64,000 bases of DNA. Source: CACIAM-69d sp001698445. Lineage in GTDB: Bacteria > Cyanobacteriota > Cyanobacteriia > CACIAM-69d. The translations under genes and the position numbers were made by a program. The stretch is taken from positions 1-64,000 of the forward strand of contig NZ_JAZAQF010000001.1 of assembly GCF_043235035.1 (NCBI RefSeq), read 5' to 3'. Of the stretch, positions 8,197-16,923 are shown piece by piece (position 1 is the stretch's first letter; each line of letters begins with the position of its first letter). A model generated the notes under the pieces. It was not told the origin of the DNA, did not search any database, and saw only the letters and a list, made by a program, of their open reading frames with translations.

Positions 8197-9462
8197 ATGG
8201 TTGGAAATCCCCTGGTTAATTCGGGAGCGCTGGATTTATTTGGGGCATTGGCGGCGGCGGCCCGAGGGCGATCGGCCCTGGTGGCCATGCGTGGCGGCGA
8301 GCGATCGCGGGCGCTGAAGGTGATGGCCAAGGCTTTGCGAGCCGCCCAAAACGAAATTTTGGAAGCCAACACGCTGGATTTGGAAGCCAGCCGTGAAAAG
8401 GCCAACAGTGGCCTGCCGTTGCTGTGGATTAAGTTCACGCCCGATCGACTGCAACAGGTGGCCGATATGCTCGATCGGCTGGCGGATTTGCCCGACCCTA
8501 CCCGACAGGCCATTCGCGCCACCCACCAAACTCAATACCTACAAAGCTATTGCCAACTGATGCCCCTGGGAACGATCGCCCTGGTGCATGAGGGACTGCC
8601 GGAACTGGGGGCGATCGCGGCGGGCATGGGCATCAAAACTGGCAACAGCATGATTTTGTATGGCAGCAGCGATACCAAGCACACCAATGCGGCGATCGCG
8701 GCGGCCCTCACCGACGGGCTGACGGCTGGGGAATTGCCGCCCGAATGTGTCACGGCCATTCCGCCCGATCGGGATATTTCCATGCGCGACCTGTTGGCCC
8801 AGGAGCGCTACTTGAACCTGATTGTGGCCTATGGTCGGCCAAAGCTGGTGCAACAGGTCAGTCAGTTTGCCACCGTGCCTATTCTGGGCGCAGCGATCGG
8901 CAATTGTTATCTCTACTGGGCCCTGTCCGGCGAATTGGACGTGGTGCGTTGGGCCATTTCCGACAGCCACCAGGGCGATCCGGAAGCGGTGAACGCGATC
9001 GAAAAGGTGCTGGTTCACGAGCGCCATAATCGATCGATGCTGGGGGTGCTCTTTGGCTCCTTGCAAACGGACGGGTTTGAAGTGCGGGTCGATGCCCATC
9101 TGCAACAGGATTTTCCCGACTTGCCCTTGGCGGCCGATGGCGAATGGAATCGGCCCTATTTAACCAAAACCGTTGCGTTTCGCACCGTGGCCAGCGTGGA
9201 AGAGGCGATCGCGGTGATTCACACCCAAAGCAGCGGCCACGCGGACTGCATCGCCACCGAATCCTATCGAGAAGCCCACCAATTTGCCTCCCGCCTCGAC
9301 AGCGCCTCCACCTACATCAATGCCTCACCCCGATTCCAGCGCAACCCCCGGGGCAGTGCTTCGGTGTTTTTGGGCATGTCGAATCAAAAGGGCTACCGAC
9401 GCGGGGCGATCGGCCTGGACATGTTGACCACCATCAAGCAAATTGTCCAAGGGGACGGCTAA
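8197..9462 (+). CDS. ProA-like protein (gamma-glutamyl phosphate reductase family) without the catalytic cysteine
   Basis: A 421-residue member of the ALDH-superfamily branch that holds glutamate-5-semialdehyde dehydrogenase (ProA, proline synthesis). Family features are clear: the N-terminal helix with EILEANTLDLEASREK, the central IAAGMGIKTGNSMILYGS and the C-terminal NASPRFQRNPRGSASVFLGM. However, where active ProA has Cys followed by Asn-Ala (Cys255 in E. coli, usually in a CNAxETLLVH context), this protein reads EAVNAIEKVLVH, with Val265 at the cysteine position. Also, the helix before it is longer and more divergent than in ProA. Dehydrogenase activity in the normal direction is therefore doubtful; cyanobacteria often have a second, orthodox proA elsewhere. 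Start chosen at the ATG at 8197, just after the upstream stop. Confidence 0.8.
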   Translation: MVGNPLVNSGALDLFGALAAAARGRSALVAMRGGERSRALKVMAKALRAAQNEILEANTLDLEASREKANSGLPLLWIKFTPDRLQQVADMLDRLADLPDPTRQAIRATHQTQYLQSYCQLMPLGTIALVHEGLPELGAIAAGMGIKTGNSMILYGSSDTKHTNAAIAAALTDGLTAGELPPECVTAIPPDRDISMRDLLAQERYLNLIVAYGRPKLVQQVSQFATVPILGAAIGNCYLYWALSGELDVVRWAISDSHQGDPEAVNAIEKVLVHERHNRSMLGVLFGSLQTDGFEVRVDAHLQQDFPDLPLAADGEWNRPYLTKTVAFRTVASVEEAIAVIHTQSSGHADCIATESYREAHQFASRLDSASTYINASPRFQRNPRGSASVFLGMSNQKGYRRGAIGLDMLTTIKQIVQGDG

Positions 9463-9513
9463 TTTGACCCCTTGGTTTGACTCGTTCAGGCTCCTTTCAA
9501 CTGATTCCCAACC

Positions 9514-10290
9514 ATGCCGGTAAGCACGCGTAAGTGGGCCGCCAAACAACAGGTGGCGATCGAAATTCTTGATCGCCTGAAAGTGCTCTATCCCGATGCC
9601 ACATGCAGCCTGAATTATGAAACCCCCGTGCAATTGTTGGTGGCGACGATTCTGTCGGCCCAATGCACCGATGAGCGGGTGAACTTGGTTACGCCAGCTC
9701 TGTTTGCAAGGTTTCCCGACGCGGTGGCCCTGGCCGGGGCCGATCGGGCCGAGTTGGAAGCCTTGGTGCGATCGACCGGTTTCTATCGCAACAAAGCCAA
9801 GAATATTCAGGGCGCTTGCCAAATGATCCTGGACAGATTTGGCGGCGAACTGCCCAAGCGGATGGAGGAACTGCTGTTGCTGCCGGGGGTGGCGCGCAAA
9901 ACGGCGAATGTGGTGCTGGCCCACGCCTTTGGCATCAATGCGGGCGTGACGGTGGACACCCATGTGAAGCGCCTGGCCTATCGATTGGGTATGACTGAGC
10001 ATCAGGATCCGGTGCGGATTGAGCGCGATTTGATGCGGCTGTTGCCCCAACCGGACTGGGAAAATTGGTCAATTCGACTGATTTATCACGGGCGGGCCGT
10101 TTGCGATGCCCGGAAACCGGCTTGCGATCGCTGCCAGTTGGCGGATCTGTGTCCCCAAAAGGGACTGGGCGCAACGACAACCAAGGCCAAACCCCAATCC
10201 ACTGCCCGATCGACCGGCAAAACCAGCAGCAAATCTAATAGCAAAGCCAGTTCCAGCACAGCTAAGGCCAAAACACCCCCCAAACCCTAG
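9514..10290 (+). CDS. nth: Endonuclease III (DNA glycosylase/AP lyase)
   Basis: A 258-residue base-excision repair enzyme that removes oxidised pyrimidines and nicks the abasic site. The helix-hairpin-helix LLPGVARKTANVVL carries the catalytic Lys129, and Asp148 in TVDTHVKRL is the second catalytic residue. The [4Fe-4S] ligands are Cys197, Cys204, Cys207 and Cys213 with the expected C-x6-C-x2-C-x5-C spacing. After residue 220 there is an extra tail of about 38 residues rich in Thr, Ser, Lys and Ala, absent from the E. coli enzyme; it looks disordered and basic and may aid DNA binding. The gene follows the ProA-like gene by about 50 bases on the same strand. Confidence 0.95.
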   Translation: MPVSTRKWAAKQQVAIEILDRLKVLYPDATCSLNYETPVQLLVATILSAQCTDERVNLVTPALFARFPDAVALAGADRAELEALVRSTGFYRNKAKNIQGACQMILDRFGGELPKRMEELLLLPGVARKTANVVLAHAFGINAGVTVDTHVKRLAYRLGMTEHQDPVRIERDLMRLLPQPDWENWSIRLIYHGRAVCDARKPACDRCQLADLCPQKGLGATTTKAKPQSTARSTGKTSSKSNSKASSSTAKAKTPPKP

Positions 10291-10419
10291 CCCCCGTTCA
10301 GCGATCGAGTCCTTCGCTTCCGAGCTGGGGCCACAGAGCGTGTCAAATCGTTACCAGTTGCGCTCTCCAACCGATCGCCCGTCCTAGAATGAGGGCAGAA
10401 GCATTTAGGGATCGAGCGA

Positions 10420-10884
10420 ATGGCTGCAACGGTTGCCGATGTAATGAGCCGCGATCCGATCGTCGTCCGTCGTGACACCTCCCTCGTTGAGGTCATCAAA
10501 CTCTTGGCGGAACAGCGCATTAGCGGCGTGCCTGTGGTGGATGAAGCGGGGCAGTTGATTGGGGTCGTGTCGGAAAGCGATCTGATGTGGCAAGAGACCG
10601 GCGTGGATGTGCCGCCGTTCATCACCATCTTGGACAGTGTGATTTATCTCAAAAATCCCCTGCAATTTGAAAAGGAGTTGCACAAGGCCTTGGGCAGTAC
10701 GGTGGCCGATGTGATGAGCGATCGGGTGAAAACCACCAAGCCCGATACATTGCTGCGCGATGCCACGCGGCATTTGCTGGAAGGCAATATTCACCGAATG
10801 CCCGTGGTAGATGATGCGGGAGCGATTGTGGGCATCCTGACTCGGGGCGACATCATTCGAGCCATGGCCAACGGGTTGCAATAG
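10420..10884 (+). CDS. CBS-domain pair protein
   Basis: A 154-residue protein made of two CBS motifs and little else: VADVMSRDPIVVRRDTSLVE through GVVSESDLM, and VADVMSDRVKTTKPDTLLRD through GILTRGDIIRAM. Tandem CBS motifs form a Bateman module that binds adenine nucleotides. Stand-alone pairs of this kind act as energy or redox sensors; in plants CBSX proteins modulate thioredoxin, but no partner is evident here. Between the motifs is a hydrophobic linker (VPPFITILDSVIYLKNPLQF) often seen in cyanobacterial members. It appears to be a single-gene unit. Confidence 0.9.
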   Translation: MAATVADVMSRDPIVVRRDTSLVEVIKLLAEQRISGVPVVDEAGQLIGVVSESDLMWQETGVDVPPFITILDSVIYLKNPLQFEKELHKALGSTVADVMSDRVKTTKPDTLLRDATRHLLEGNIHRMPVVDDAGAIVGILTRGDIIRAMANGLQ

Positions 10885-11055
10885 GCCAGCATTGCCTGGG
10901 CTGTTGAGTGATGGCTGAGGCATGATTTTGGACAATTTGGGTCGATCGAGCCGGATTTGCGGCCGATCGCCTAGCATCAACAGTGGTTAGGGTTTGGCGG
11001 CTGTGGCATTTTGGAAGAGGCCGCTGGAATTTGCTGATCGCTGAGGTTGAAGTTC

Positions 11056-12030
11056 ATGACTGCCGATCGCCCCGTTGCAAATCGTTCTGACTGGCTCGAT
11101 CGGGCCCTGTTGCCAGCGGGAGCGGCCTGCTTGGCCCTGGCCTATGGGCCGCTGTTGGTGCATTGGGTGCGCGGTTGGCTCACCAAAGACATCAGCATTG
11201 AGCATGAATATTTCAGCTACGGTCTGATTGGGTTGCCCTTTGCGGCCTATTTGGCATGGGAAAAGCGATCGCGCTGGCAGCAATTGGCGGATCGATCGCA
11301 CCCGGTGGGCTGGGGGCTGTTGGGGTTGAGCGTGGCGTTTTATCTAAGCGGCGTGGCCGATTGGGTGAACCTGTCGTTCCCGATCGCCCTCTGGGGGCTT
11401 TGTGGCATTTGGAAAGGGGCGGCCGGTTGGCGACTGATGGCGGCTCCCTTGGTCTTCACCACCCTGGCCACGCCCAACGAGGTTCCCTACCTCATTTCGC
11501 CCTACGTGGTGGGTTTGCAGCGGTTCATTGCCGCCATGGCTGGTTTTTTGCTGAACCAAGTGGGACTGGAAGCGCAGGTGGAGGGCATTTATCTTTACGT
11601 GCGCGATCGGGCAGTGGAAGTGGCTCCCCACTGCGCGGGCCTGAAAATGCTCCTGACCTGTTGGTATGTGGGTCTGATGGCTATCCATTGGTGCGGTACG
11701 GTGCGGGGGCGATCGCCCATCGCTCTGTTTTTGGTGGGAACGACGGTCATCAGCGTGTTGATGAATGTCTTTCGGAACACGATTTTGGCCTACTTGCACG
11801 GCACGGGTCAGGACGGCCTGTTCGACTTCATGCATGAGGGAACCGGCGGCGATCTGTATTCAGCCGTAATGTTGCTGACTGTGGTGCTTTGGTTCCGAAT
11901 CATTGAGCGGTTTGTGGGCGAAGGGCCGGATGCTGCCCTGGCCCCATCGCCCTCGAAGGTTGCGCCCCGAACTGACCCGATCGCGCCGGAGGATCAACCG
12001 GAAGCCGCAGAACGAGATCCCGATTTCTAG
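11056..12030 (+). CDS. Cyanoexosortase (PEP-CTERM processing transpeptidase)
   Basis: A 324-residue polytopic membrane protein of the exosortase/archaeosortase family, which cleaves the C-terminal tripartite PEP-CTERM tail of exported proteins. The family catalytic triad is visible: Cys193 in APHCAGLKM, Arg240 in NVFRNTILA and His260 in FDFMHEGTGG. About eight hydrophobic segments surround them. The CAGLK form of the cysteine motif resembles the cyanobacterial exosortase B subgroup; subgroup is tentative. The ATG at 11056 is preferred to an in-frame TTG at 11047. The usual companion (exosortase-associated protein) is not next to it. A plausible substrate is encoded at 56955-57992. The last about 45 residues are a Pro/Ala/Asp-rich cytoplasmic tail. 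Confidence 0.88.
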   Translation: MTADRPVANRSDWLDRALLPAGAACLALAYGPLLVHWVRGWLTKDISIEHEYFSYGLIGLPFAAYLAWEKRSRWQQLADRSHPVGWGLLGLSVAFYLSGVADWVNLSFPIALWGLCGIWKGAAGWRLMAAPLVFTTLATPNEVPYLISPYVVGLQRFIAAMAGFLLNQVGLEAQVEGIYLYVRDRAVEVAPHCAGLKMLLTCWYVGLMAIHWCGTVRGRSPIALFLVGTTVISVLMNVFRNTILAYLHGTGQDGLFDFMHEGTGGDLYSAVMLLTVVLWFRIIERFVGEGPDAALAPSPSKVAPRTDPIAPEDQPEAAERDPDF

Positions 12031-12082
12031 CGATCGGCTCCTGTGGCTGCACAATCCTAGATAAGGGGATTCAGTCCCTGTC

Positions 12083-12113
12083 CCCCCAATTTGTGATGTG
12101 GCGAGATTGGGGG
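12083..12113. terminator. Possible bidirectional terminator between convergent genes
   Basis: CCCCCAAT (12083-12090) pairs with ATTGGGGG (12106-12113) across a 15-base loop, in the 120-base gap where the exosortase gene and the amidohydrolase gene converge. There is no clear T-run, so this is only a position-based suggestion. Confidence 0.35.
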
Positions 12114-12150
12114 TTAAGGGATCTGGTTCAGGAATCTGAGTTTTTTGAGT

Positions 12151-13365
12151 TTACGGTGTGCCGAAAGATTCGATGATCCGCAAAAACAACTCCACTCCCA
12201 TGGCCAGCGCCGTTTCATCAAAATCAAAACGGGGGTGGTGATGGGGGAACGCTAAGCCCCGATCGGGATTGGCCGCCCCCACAAAGAAATAGCAACCGGG
12301 GACTTCCTTCAGGAAAAAGGACATATCCTCACCGCCCATGGTTTGGCAGTTGGGCACAACCCCGATCGGGGTTTCAATCACCGTTTCGGCCACCCGTCGC
12401 ACCCGATCGGCTGCGGCCGGATCGTTGACCGTGGCCGGATAAATCGATCGATAGTCCAGTTCGTACCGGGCCCCGTGGGCGGCGCAAATGCCCGCAATAA
12501 TCGACTCCACCCGCTCCCGAATCACCCCCTCCAGGGCCGGATTGAAATAGCGCACCGTGCCGGCCAAGCGGGCCTGATCTGCGATCACGTTTTTGGCCGT
12601 GCCCGCGTGAAATTCGCCCACGGTCACCACCGCCGAATCGATCGGGTCAATGTTGCGAGCCACAATCGTTTGCAGGGCCGTGACAATTTGCGCCCCCACC
12701 AACACCGAGTCGATCGTTTGGTGAGGCATGGCTCCATGGCCGCCCTTCCCAAACAGGGTGCAAGCAAACAGTTCCACCGCCGCCATCAGCGGCCCCGGCC
12801 GCACGCCTACCGTACCCAGCGGCAAGTTATTCCATAAATGCAACCCAAAGATGGCATCCACATCGGGATTGTGCAGCACCCCGGCTTCGATCATCGGCTT
12901 TGCGCCGCCGGGCCCCTCTTCGGCTGGCTGAAAAATCAGCTTGATGGTTCCGGCCAGTTGCGATCGATGGTGGGCCAAGTAATAGGCCGTACCCAGGGCG
13001 ATCGCCGTGTGGCCGTCGTGGCCGCAGGCGTGCATTTTGCCCTCGTGGCGCGATCGATAGGGCACTTCGTTTTGCTCCTGCACGGGCAAGGCATCCATAT
13101 CGGCCCGCAAGGCAATGGTTGGGCCCGGTTGGCTGCCTTCAATGACCGCCACAATGCCGGTTTTAGCGATGCCCGCTTGGTAATCAATGCCCCACTCTCG
13201 CAGGCGATCGCACACAAAAGCGGCCGTCAGGGCCTCTTGAAATCCCAACTCTGGGTATTGATGAAACTGTCGCCGCCAAGACACCAATTGCGGCAACAAA
13301 TTTCGCACATCTAACCGTAACTTCGATAGGTCAATTCCTGGAGCGGTGGGTAAGGTGGAAATCAC
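12151..13365 (-). CDS. M20-family amidohydrolase (N-acyl amino acid / IAA-amino acid hydrolase type)
   Basis: A 404-residue zinc-dependent hydrolase of the peptidase M20D group, which removes acyl groups from N-acyl amino acids. Metal-binding and catalytic signatures are present in order: ALRADMDALPV, HACGHDGHTAIAL, IFQPAEEGPGGA, GLHLWNN, and near the end MGGEDMSFF. The dimerisation (lid) domain is in the middle. Length is normal. The frame starts at a GTG at 13365; no better start is seen. The specific substrate (hippurate, indole-acetyl-amino acids, others) cannot be read from the sequence. It stands alone and is divergent from the TerB-like gene. Confidence 0.9.
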   Translation of the reverse strand: MISTLPTAPGIDLSKLRLDVRNLLPQLVSWRRQFHQYPELGFQEALTAAFVCDRLREWGIDYQAGIAKTGIVAVIEGSQPGPTIALRADMDALPVQEQNEVPYRSRHEGKMHACGHDGHTAIALGTAYYLAHHRSQLAGTIKLIFQPAEEGPGGAKPMIEAGVLHNPDVDAIFGLHLWNNLPLGTVGVRPGPLMAAVELFACTLFGKGGHGAMPHQTIDSVLVGAQIVTALQTIVARNIDPIDSAVVTVGEFHAGTAKNVIADQARLAGTVRYFNPALEGVIRERVESIIAGICAAHGARYELDYRSIYPATVNDPAAADRVRRVAETVIETPIGVVPNCQTMGGEDMSFFLKEVPGCYFFVGAANPDRGLAFPHHHPRFDFDETALAMGVELFLRIIESFGTP

Positions 13366-13705
13366 GGAAGTTCAGATACTTTTTAGATTTTCCTTAGACC
13401 TTAGCTTAGAGTTTTTCCGTTGGGCCTTGTACGAATGGCGATCGAGAGAGCGATCGCGACAGGGGCAGAATCCAAAACAGCGCGATCGCCCTGAAAATGC
13501 GGAAAGCACTCGGTCTGGAAACCCTGAGATCTGCCATAAATCTTGATGCAATCACCCCAAGGTGACGGTCAGTGACGATCAATTGTGGACTTTCATCAAC
13601 TTCCATCGCGAATTGATCCAGAACGCCCCGATCGCCCTGGCCATTGGCTAGATCGAAAAGAGAATTCAGCGCTAATCACCGGATCCCAAACCGGAGGGAG
13701 CCACC
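13366..13705. other. Divergent intergenic region
   Basis: About 340 bases between the divergently read amidohydrolase and TerB-like genes. It must hold promoters for both, and several CGATCG sites occur, but I see no distinctive promoter pair, RNA gene or coding frame. Confidence 0.5.
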
Positions 13706-14188
13706 ATGCTAAAACCGCCACCACCTCCCCCGATCGCCCCCAAGCAAATGAACCTGCTGCGGGTGGTTGCTGCCATGGCCTGGGCCGACGGACATTTGGC
13801 CGACGAAGAAATTGAAGTGATGCTCGATCGCTTCAGCCAACTGTTTGCCCGTGACGGCCAACAATCGATCGAACTGAAACAAGACTTGCGAGAATATTTG
13901 GTGCAAAATCTGCCCCTGGCGGAAATTGTGCCCAAGCTCACCAGCGATGCTGACAAAGAATTGGCCCTGGAATTGGCCTATGAAACAATTGCCTCCAGCG
14001 CCCGCACGCCCGATGAAGCAGTGATTAATGCCGAAGAATCCGCCGCCTATGGTGAATTGGTGCGGCTGTTGGCCCTGTCGCCGGACGTGGTGAAACGGAT
14101 TGAATCGAACAGCAATCAGGCCGGGGCTTCCAAGCAAGACTTGATTGAGTTCTTGGCTCAAAAGCTCGCAGAAACCGACCTGTCCTAA
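13706..14188 (+). CDS. TerB-like helical protein
   Basis: A 160-residue, acidic, all-helical protein resembling the TerB/DUF533 fold. The N-terminal helix LLRVVAAMAWADGHLADEEIE contains the family-typical pattern of an acidic, metal-binding-like Asp-Gly-x-x-x-x-x-Glu-Glu. A similar but degenerate motif follows later (AINAEES-like region near 110). TerB proteins are linked to tellurite resistance and to phage or stress responses, but stand-alone cyanobacterial members have no established role. The ATG follows a good GGAGGGAG ribosome-binding site. A perfect palindrome (14250-14271) and tandem repeats (14321-14435) lie downstream. Confidence 0.75.
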   Translation: MLKPPPPPPIAPKQMNLLRVVAAMAWADGHLADEEIEVMLDRFSQLFARDGQQSIELKQDLREYLVQNLPLAEIVPKLTSDADKELALELAYETIASSARTPDEAVINAEESAAYGELVRLLALSPDVVKRIESNSNQAGASKQDLIEFLAQKLAETDLS

Positions 14189-14249
14189 GGCTCGATCGGG
14201 AGCAGACCGGAAGCAACGATCCGCCGCCTGCCCCCCAAATCTGACCCAG

Positions 14250-14271
14250 ACAAGGGGCTTAAGCCCCTTGT
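14250..14271. repeat. Perfect 22-base palindrome
   Basis: The half-site ACAAGGGGCTT is followed immediately by its exact reverse complement. A near copy lies at 26793-26812 (CAAGGGGTTTAAACCCCTTG). Both are between genes, downstream of a stop codon, and flanked by similar words (AGA before, CTCCC or TCCCC after), so they belong to a dispersed family; a role as transcription terminator without T-run is possible. Confidence 0.7.
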
Positions 14272-14320
14272 CCCCGTGACCATTGGTGCTTGATCAGTCT
14301 CCCAAAATACTGCTCAGACC

Positions 14321-14435
14321 TCTGCTAAGACCTTCGCCAAGATTTCGCCAAATCTCGCCAAGATCTCAACAAAAACCTCCGCCAAGATCTCAACAAAAAC
14401 CTCCGTCAAGATCTCCGCCAAGACCTCAGCTAAGA
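14321..14435. repeat. Degenerate tandem repeat
   Basis: Units built on CGCCAAGATCTCAACAAAAA recur head to tail (clear copies at about 14357-14376 and 14380-14399), with shorter degenerate units CTAAGACCT and CCAAGACCTCAGC on both sides. It runs into the 3' end of the aldo/keto reductase gene, whose last codons lie within it. Confidence 0.65.
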
Positions 14436-15638
14436 CGATTGCGAAAGGCGCTTCACCGCCCCGCCCGCCAGTAACTGGTGCGCCTCCGTCAGAATATTCA
14501 AGACCCGATCGGGATAGGGACTGCGGGCTAAACAGGGGCGCAAGTCTAGCTCTGACAGGCGATCGCCCCGTTGCCCCGGAAACCAGTGACCCCCATTGCC
14601 CAACAGGTTGTAGCGCATCTTGCCATAGGCCACCATGTCAAAGGCCTTCACCAAATTCCAAAGCCACACGATCGTCCGCACACTGATTTCGCCCGGCACT
14701 TCTTCCGGCTTCGGCAACCCCTGTTCCCAAGTGCGCAGCCAGGCCTTCCCTTCCCCGGGGCCAAACTCGCGATCAAACGCCTCGATCGCCGCTTGCTCCA
14801 ACCGTCGCGTAATCATCGGCAGCAACTGACCCGGTTGATCCAAAAAGGACAGGGTTTTCAGATGCTCATCAAAATCGCTAGGCCGAGCGGCCCCCAGGCT
14901 CAGGGTATGCACCTGCGGATGGCTTAAACAAAACAAATTGTTAAACACCATCGGACTCAGGGGCTTGCAGAGTTCCACCAATTTGGGCGATGGCTCGTAT
15001 AGCAGCCCCCCTTTATTGGCTGGACTGATAATAAACACGCCCATATCCAACTGGGTGGCCGCCTCGATCGCCCGCCAGTTGGTTTGGTTGATGTAATACC
15101 AATGCAAATTGACGTAATCAAATTGGTTGGACTGAATCGTCTCCATGATTACGTCCAGGGGCCCGTGGGTGGAAAATCCAATGAACCGCACGCGTCCCTC
15201 CGCCTGCCAGCGCCTGGCGCGATCGAGGCAGCCCCCCGGCCGCAACGTCCAGTCCAAATGCTCACGGGTGTTAATTCCGTGAATGCCCAGCAAGTCCACA
15301 TAGTCGAGCTTGAGGTAGCCCATGGACTGTTCAAAGTCCCGCTCAAAGTCGGCCACCTGGGCAGCAGGCCCCACCTTCGTTTGCACAATCAAATCCTGGC
15401 GGGGATATTGCGGCAGCACCCAACCGAGTTGCATCTCGGAGCTGCCATAGCCCCTCGCCGTCTCAATGTGGTTAATGCCCAATGCAAGGGCCCGCTCGAT
15501 CGTGGCGGCCAAATTGGCTTGGCCCGCCGCGTCAATTTGTGTGGGTGAGAGGTCTTGCCAGGCCTGTTGGTAGCGCATTCCACCACAGGAAAACACCGGC
15601 ATTGATAGCTCTGTGCGCCCAAACCGTCGATAAAGCAT
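14430..15638 (-). CDS. Aldo/keto reductase
   Basis: A 402-residue NADPH-dependent oxidoreductase with the TIM-barrel aldo/keto reductase fold. The N-terminus MLYRRFGRTELSMPVFSCGG is typical of the family; the active-site segment reads INHIETARGYGSSE with the tyrosine, and QTKVGP supplies the lysine. Notably Glu replaces the usual Asp in this segment, a known variation in this cyanobacterial/bacterial subgroup. The C-terminal part (about 120 residues, with GNGGHWFPG) is an extra domain; related proteins carry iron-sulfur cysteines there, which are absent here. The internal ATG at 15638 is preferred to one 17 codons upstream because it gives the canonical start. Substrate unknown. Confidence 0.85.
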   Translation of the reverse strand: MLYRRFGRTELSMPVFSCGGMRYQQAWQDLSPTQIDAAGQANLAATIERALALGINHIETARGYGSSEMQLGWVLPQYPRQDLIVQTKVGPAAQVADFERDFEQSMGYLKLDYVDLLGIHGINTREHLDWTLRPGGCLDRARRWQAEGRVRFIGFSTHGPLDVIMETIQSNQFDYVNLHWYYINQTNWRAIEAATQLDMGVFIISPANKGGLLYEPSPKLVELCKPLSPMVFNNLFCLSHPQVHTLSLGAARPSDFDEHLKTLSFLDQPGQLLPMITRRLEQAAIEAFDREFGPGEGKAWLRTWEQGLPKPEEVPGEISVRTIVWLWNLVKAFDMVAYGKMRYNLLGNGGHWFPGQRGDRLSELDLRPCLARSPYPDRVLNILTEAHQLLAGGAVKRLSQSS

Positions 15639-15699
15639 GGGTTTTTGGGATTTGAGGAATTGTTTTAGAAGCAAGGGAATGCTTGGCAAGGTTCAATAA

Positions 15700-15735
15700 C
15701 CCAATGCTAGACAGCCATACCCAATGCTAGACAGC
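15700..15735. repeat. 20-base-period direct repeat, two copies
   Basis: CCCAATGCTAGACAGC occurs exactly at 15700-15715 and 15720-15735, upstream of the aldo/keto reductase start. It could be a protein-binding site or simple duplication. Confidence 0.6.
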
Positions 15736-15897
15736 GATGCTGAATGCCGCGCCGGATCGCCAGTTCAGCCATGTTTGCTAGGGCGGACTGGATCCGTGGC
15801 CCATAACGCACCGTTGAAGGGAAGCGATAGGATTAAGTCATGTTTAAAATGGCCGCCCATTTCCTAATCCCCAACCCCTTGTGTTAGGAGTCTTCCC

Positions 15898-16923
15898 ATG
15901 GATATCACAGAACTGAATGAACTCGAAAGTTCCGTCCAAGACCTGATTTCAGCGGCAAAGGTCGAGCTAGAAGCGAAACGCCTAGAAAAGCAGCGAGATG
16001 AATACTATCAACATGCCCTTGCGGAAATCGAAGCCCGGTTGAACGCGGTGTTAGCGCAAGTGCAAACCACCCTCAAAGAGTTGCCGGCCGATGAGTTTGG
16101 CGACAGCATAACCCGCCGCAAACTCCAAGAGAAGGAAGCGGATATTTTGCAGCAACTGGCTGATGCGCCGCGCTTGGCTTCAGAAGCGGCCGATCGGCAG
16201 TTGATTTTGCAAGAAGAACGACTGATTGAGGAACGCTTACTGGATCAAACAAATCGGTGGCGCTATGAGCTAAAGGAAGACCTGCTGGACATGATTCGCG
16301 ACCAGCAGGATTTTTATAGCGCAACGGACGCGGCTGTGGCGATTCGGGGTTATATGCATGACCTGAAGGCGATCGATGCCCTCACGGAGGTGCTGGAAGC
16401 CTTGATGGATCAAATTAATCAACACAGTGAAGAAGGGCCGGTAGCCAAGCGTCGGGGCAATGATGAACAGACGCTGATGTTTATTTATGAAAAGGCGATG
16501 CAGAATCGGGCGCGGGTGGAGCGCAGTCCCGATGTGCGGCCCCAAACGCGGCACCGGTCGTCTGAGCGCCGTCCCAATCCCTACTCGGAGTTGGCGGGCA
16601 AGGTGGTGGTTTTTGGGGGACACGATCGCCTGGAGTCGGCGGTGCGCAATCGCTTGCGGGAATCGAAGGTGGAATTGGTTTGGTGTACGGCCCAAGCGGG
16701 TCTGAACATGGCTCAGCAGGGGGAAAGCCACATCTCCAGCGCGGACTTGGTGATTATCGTGACCGGTTATGCCAGCCATTCCTTGACGGAAAAGGCGATT
16801 CAGTCGGCCAAGAAAATGGGCATTGCGCCGGAGATGGTGAACACCACGGGGATGACCAAGCTGCTGGAGACGATCGAGTTTGGGCTGAAGGCTAAGTTGC
16901 TGGCAAAGCGCTTGGGGGGTTAG
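15898..16923 (+). CDS. DUF2325 protein with N-terminal coiled coil
   Basis: A 341-residue protein. The first about 200 residues are a charged, helical, probably coiled-coil region. The C-terminal about 100 residues form a DUF2325 domain starting KVVVFGGHDRLESAVRNRL, with TAQAGLNMAQQGESHISSAD and VIIVTGYASHSLTEKAIQSA. In Bacillus and some cyanobacteria DUF2325 modules are small Rossmann-like domains of unknown activity, sometimes linked to dinucleotide or redox sensing. The ATG follows an AGGAG ribosome-binding site. It appears to be monocistronic. The stop codon is immediately followed by the palindrome GGGGCGATCGCCCC. Confidence 0.85.
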   Translation: MDITELNELESSVQDLISAAKVELEAKRLEKQRDEYYQHALAEIEARLNAVLAQVQTTLKELPADEFGDSITRRKLQEKEADILQQLADAPRLASEAADRQLILQEERLIEERLLDQTNRWRYELKEDLLDMIRDQQDFYSATDAAVAIRGYMHDLKAIDALTEVLEALMDQINQHSEEGPVAKRRGNDEQTLMFIYEKAMQNRARVERSPDVRPQTRHRSSERRPNPYSELAGKVVVFGGHDRLESAVRNRLRESKVELVWCTAQAGLNMAQQGESHISSADLVIIVTGYASHSLTEKAIQSAKKMGIAPEMVNTTGMTKLLETIEFGLKAKLLAKRLGG

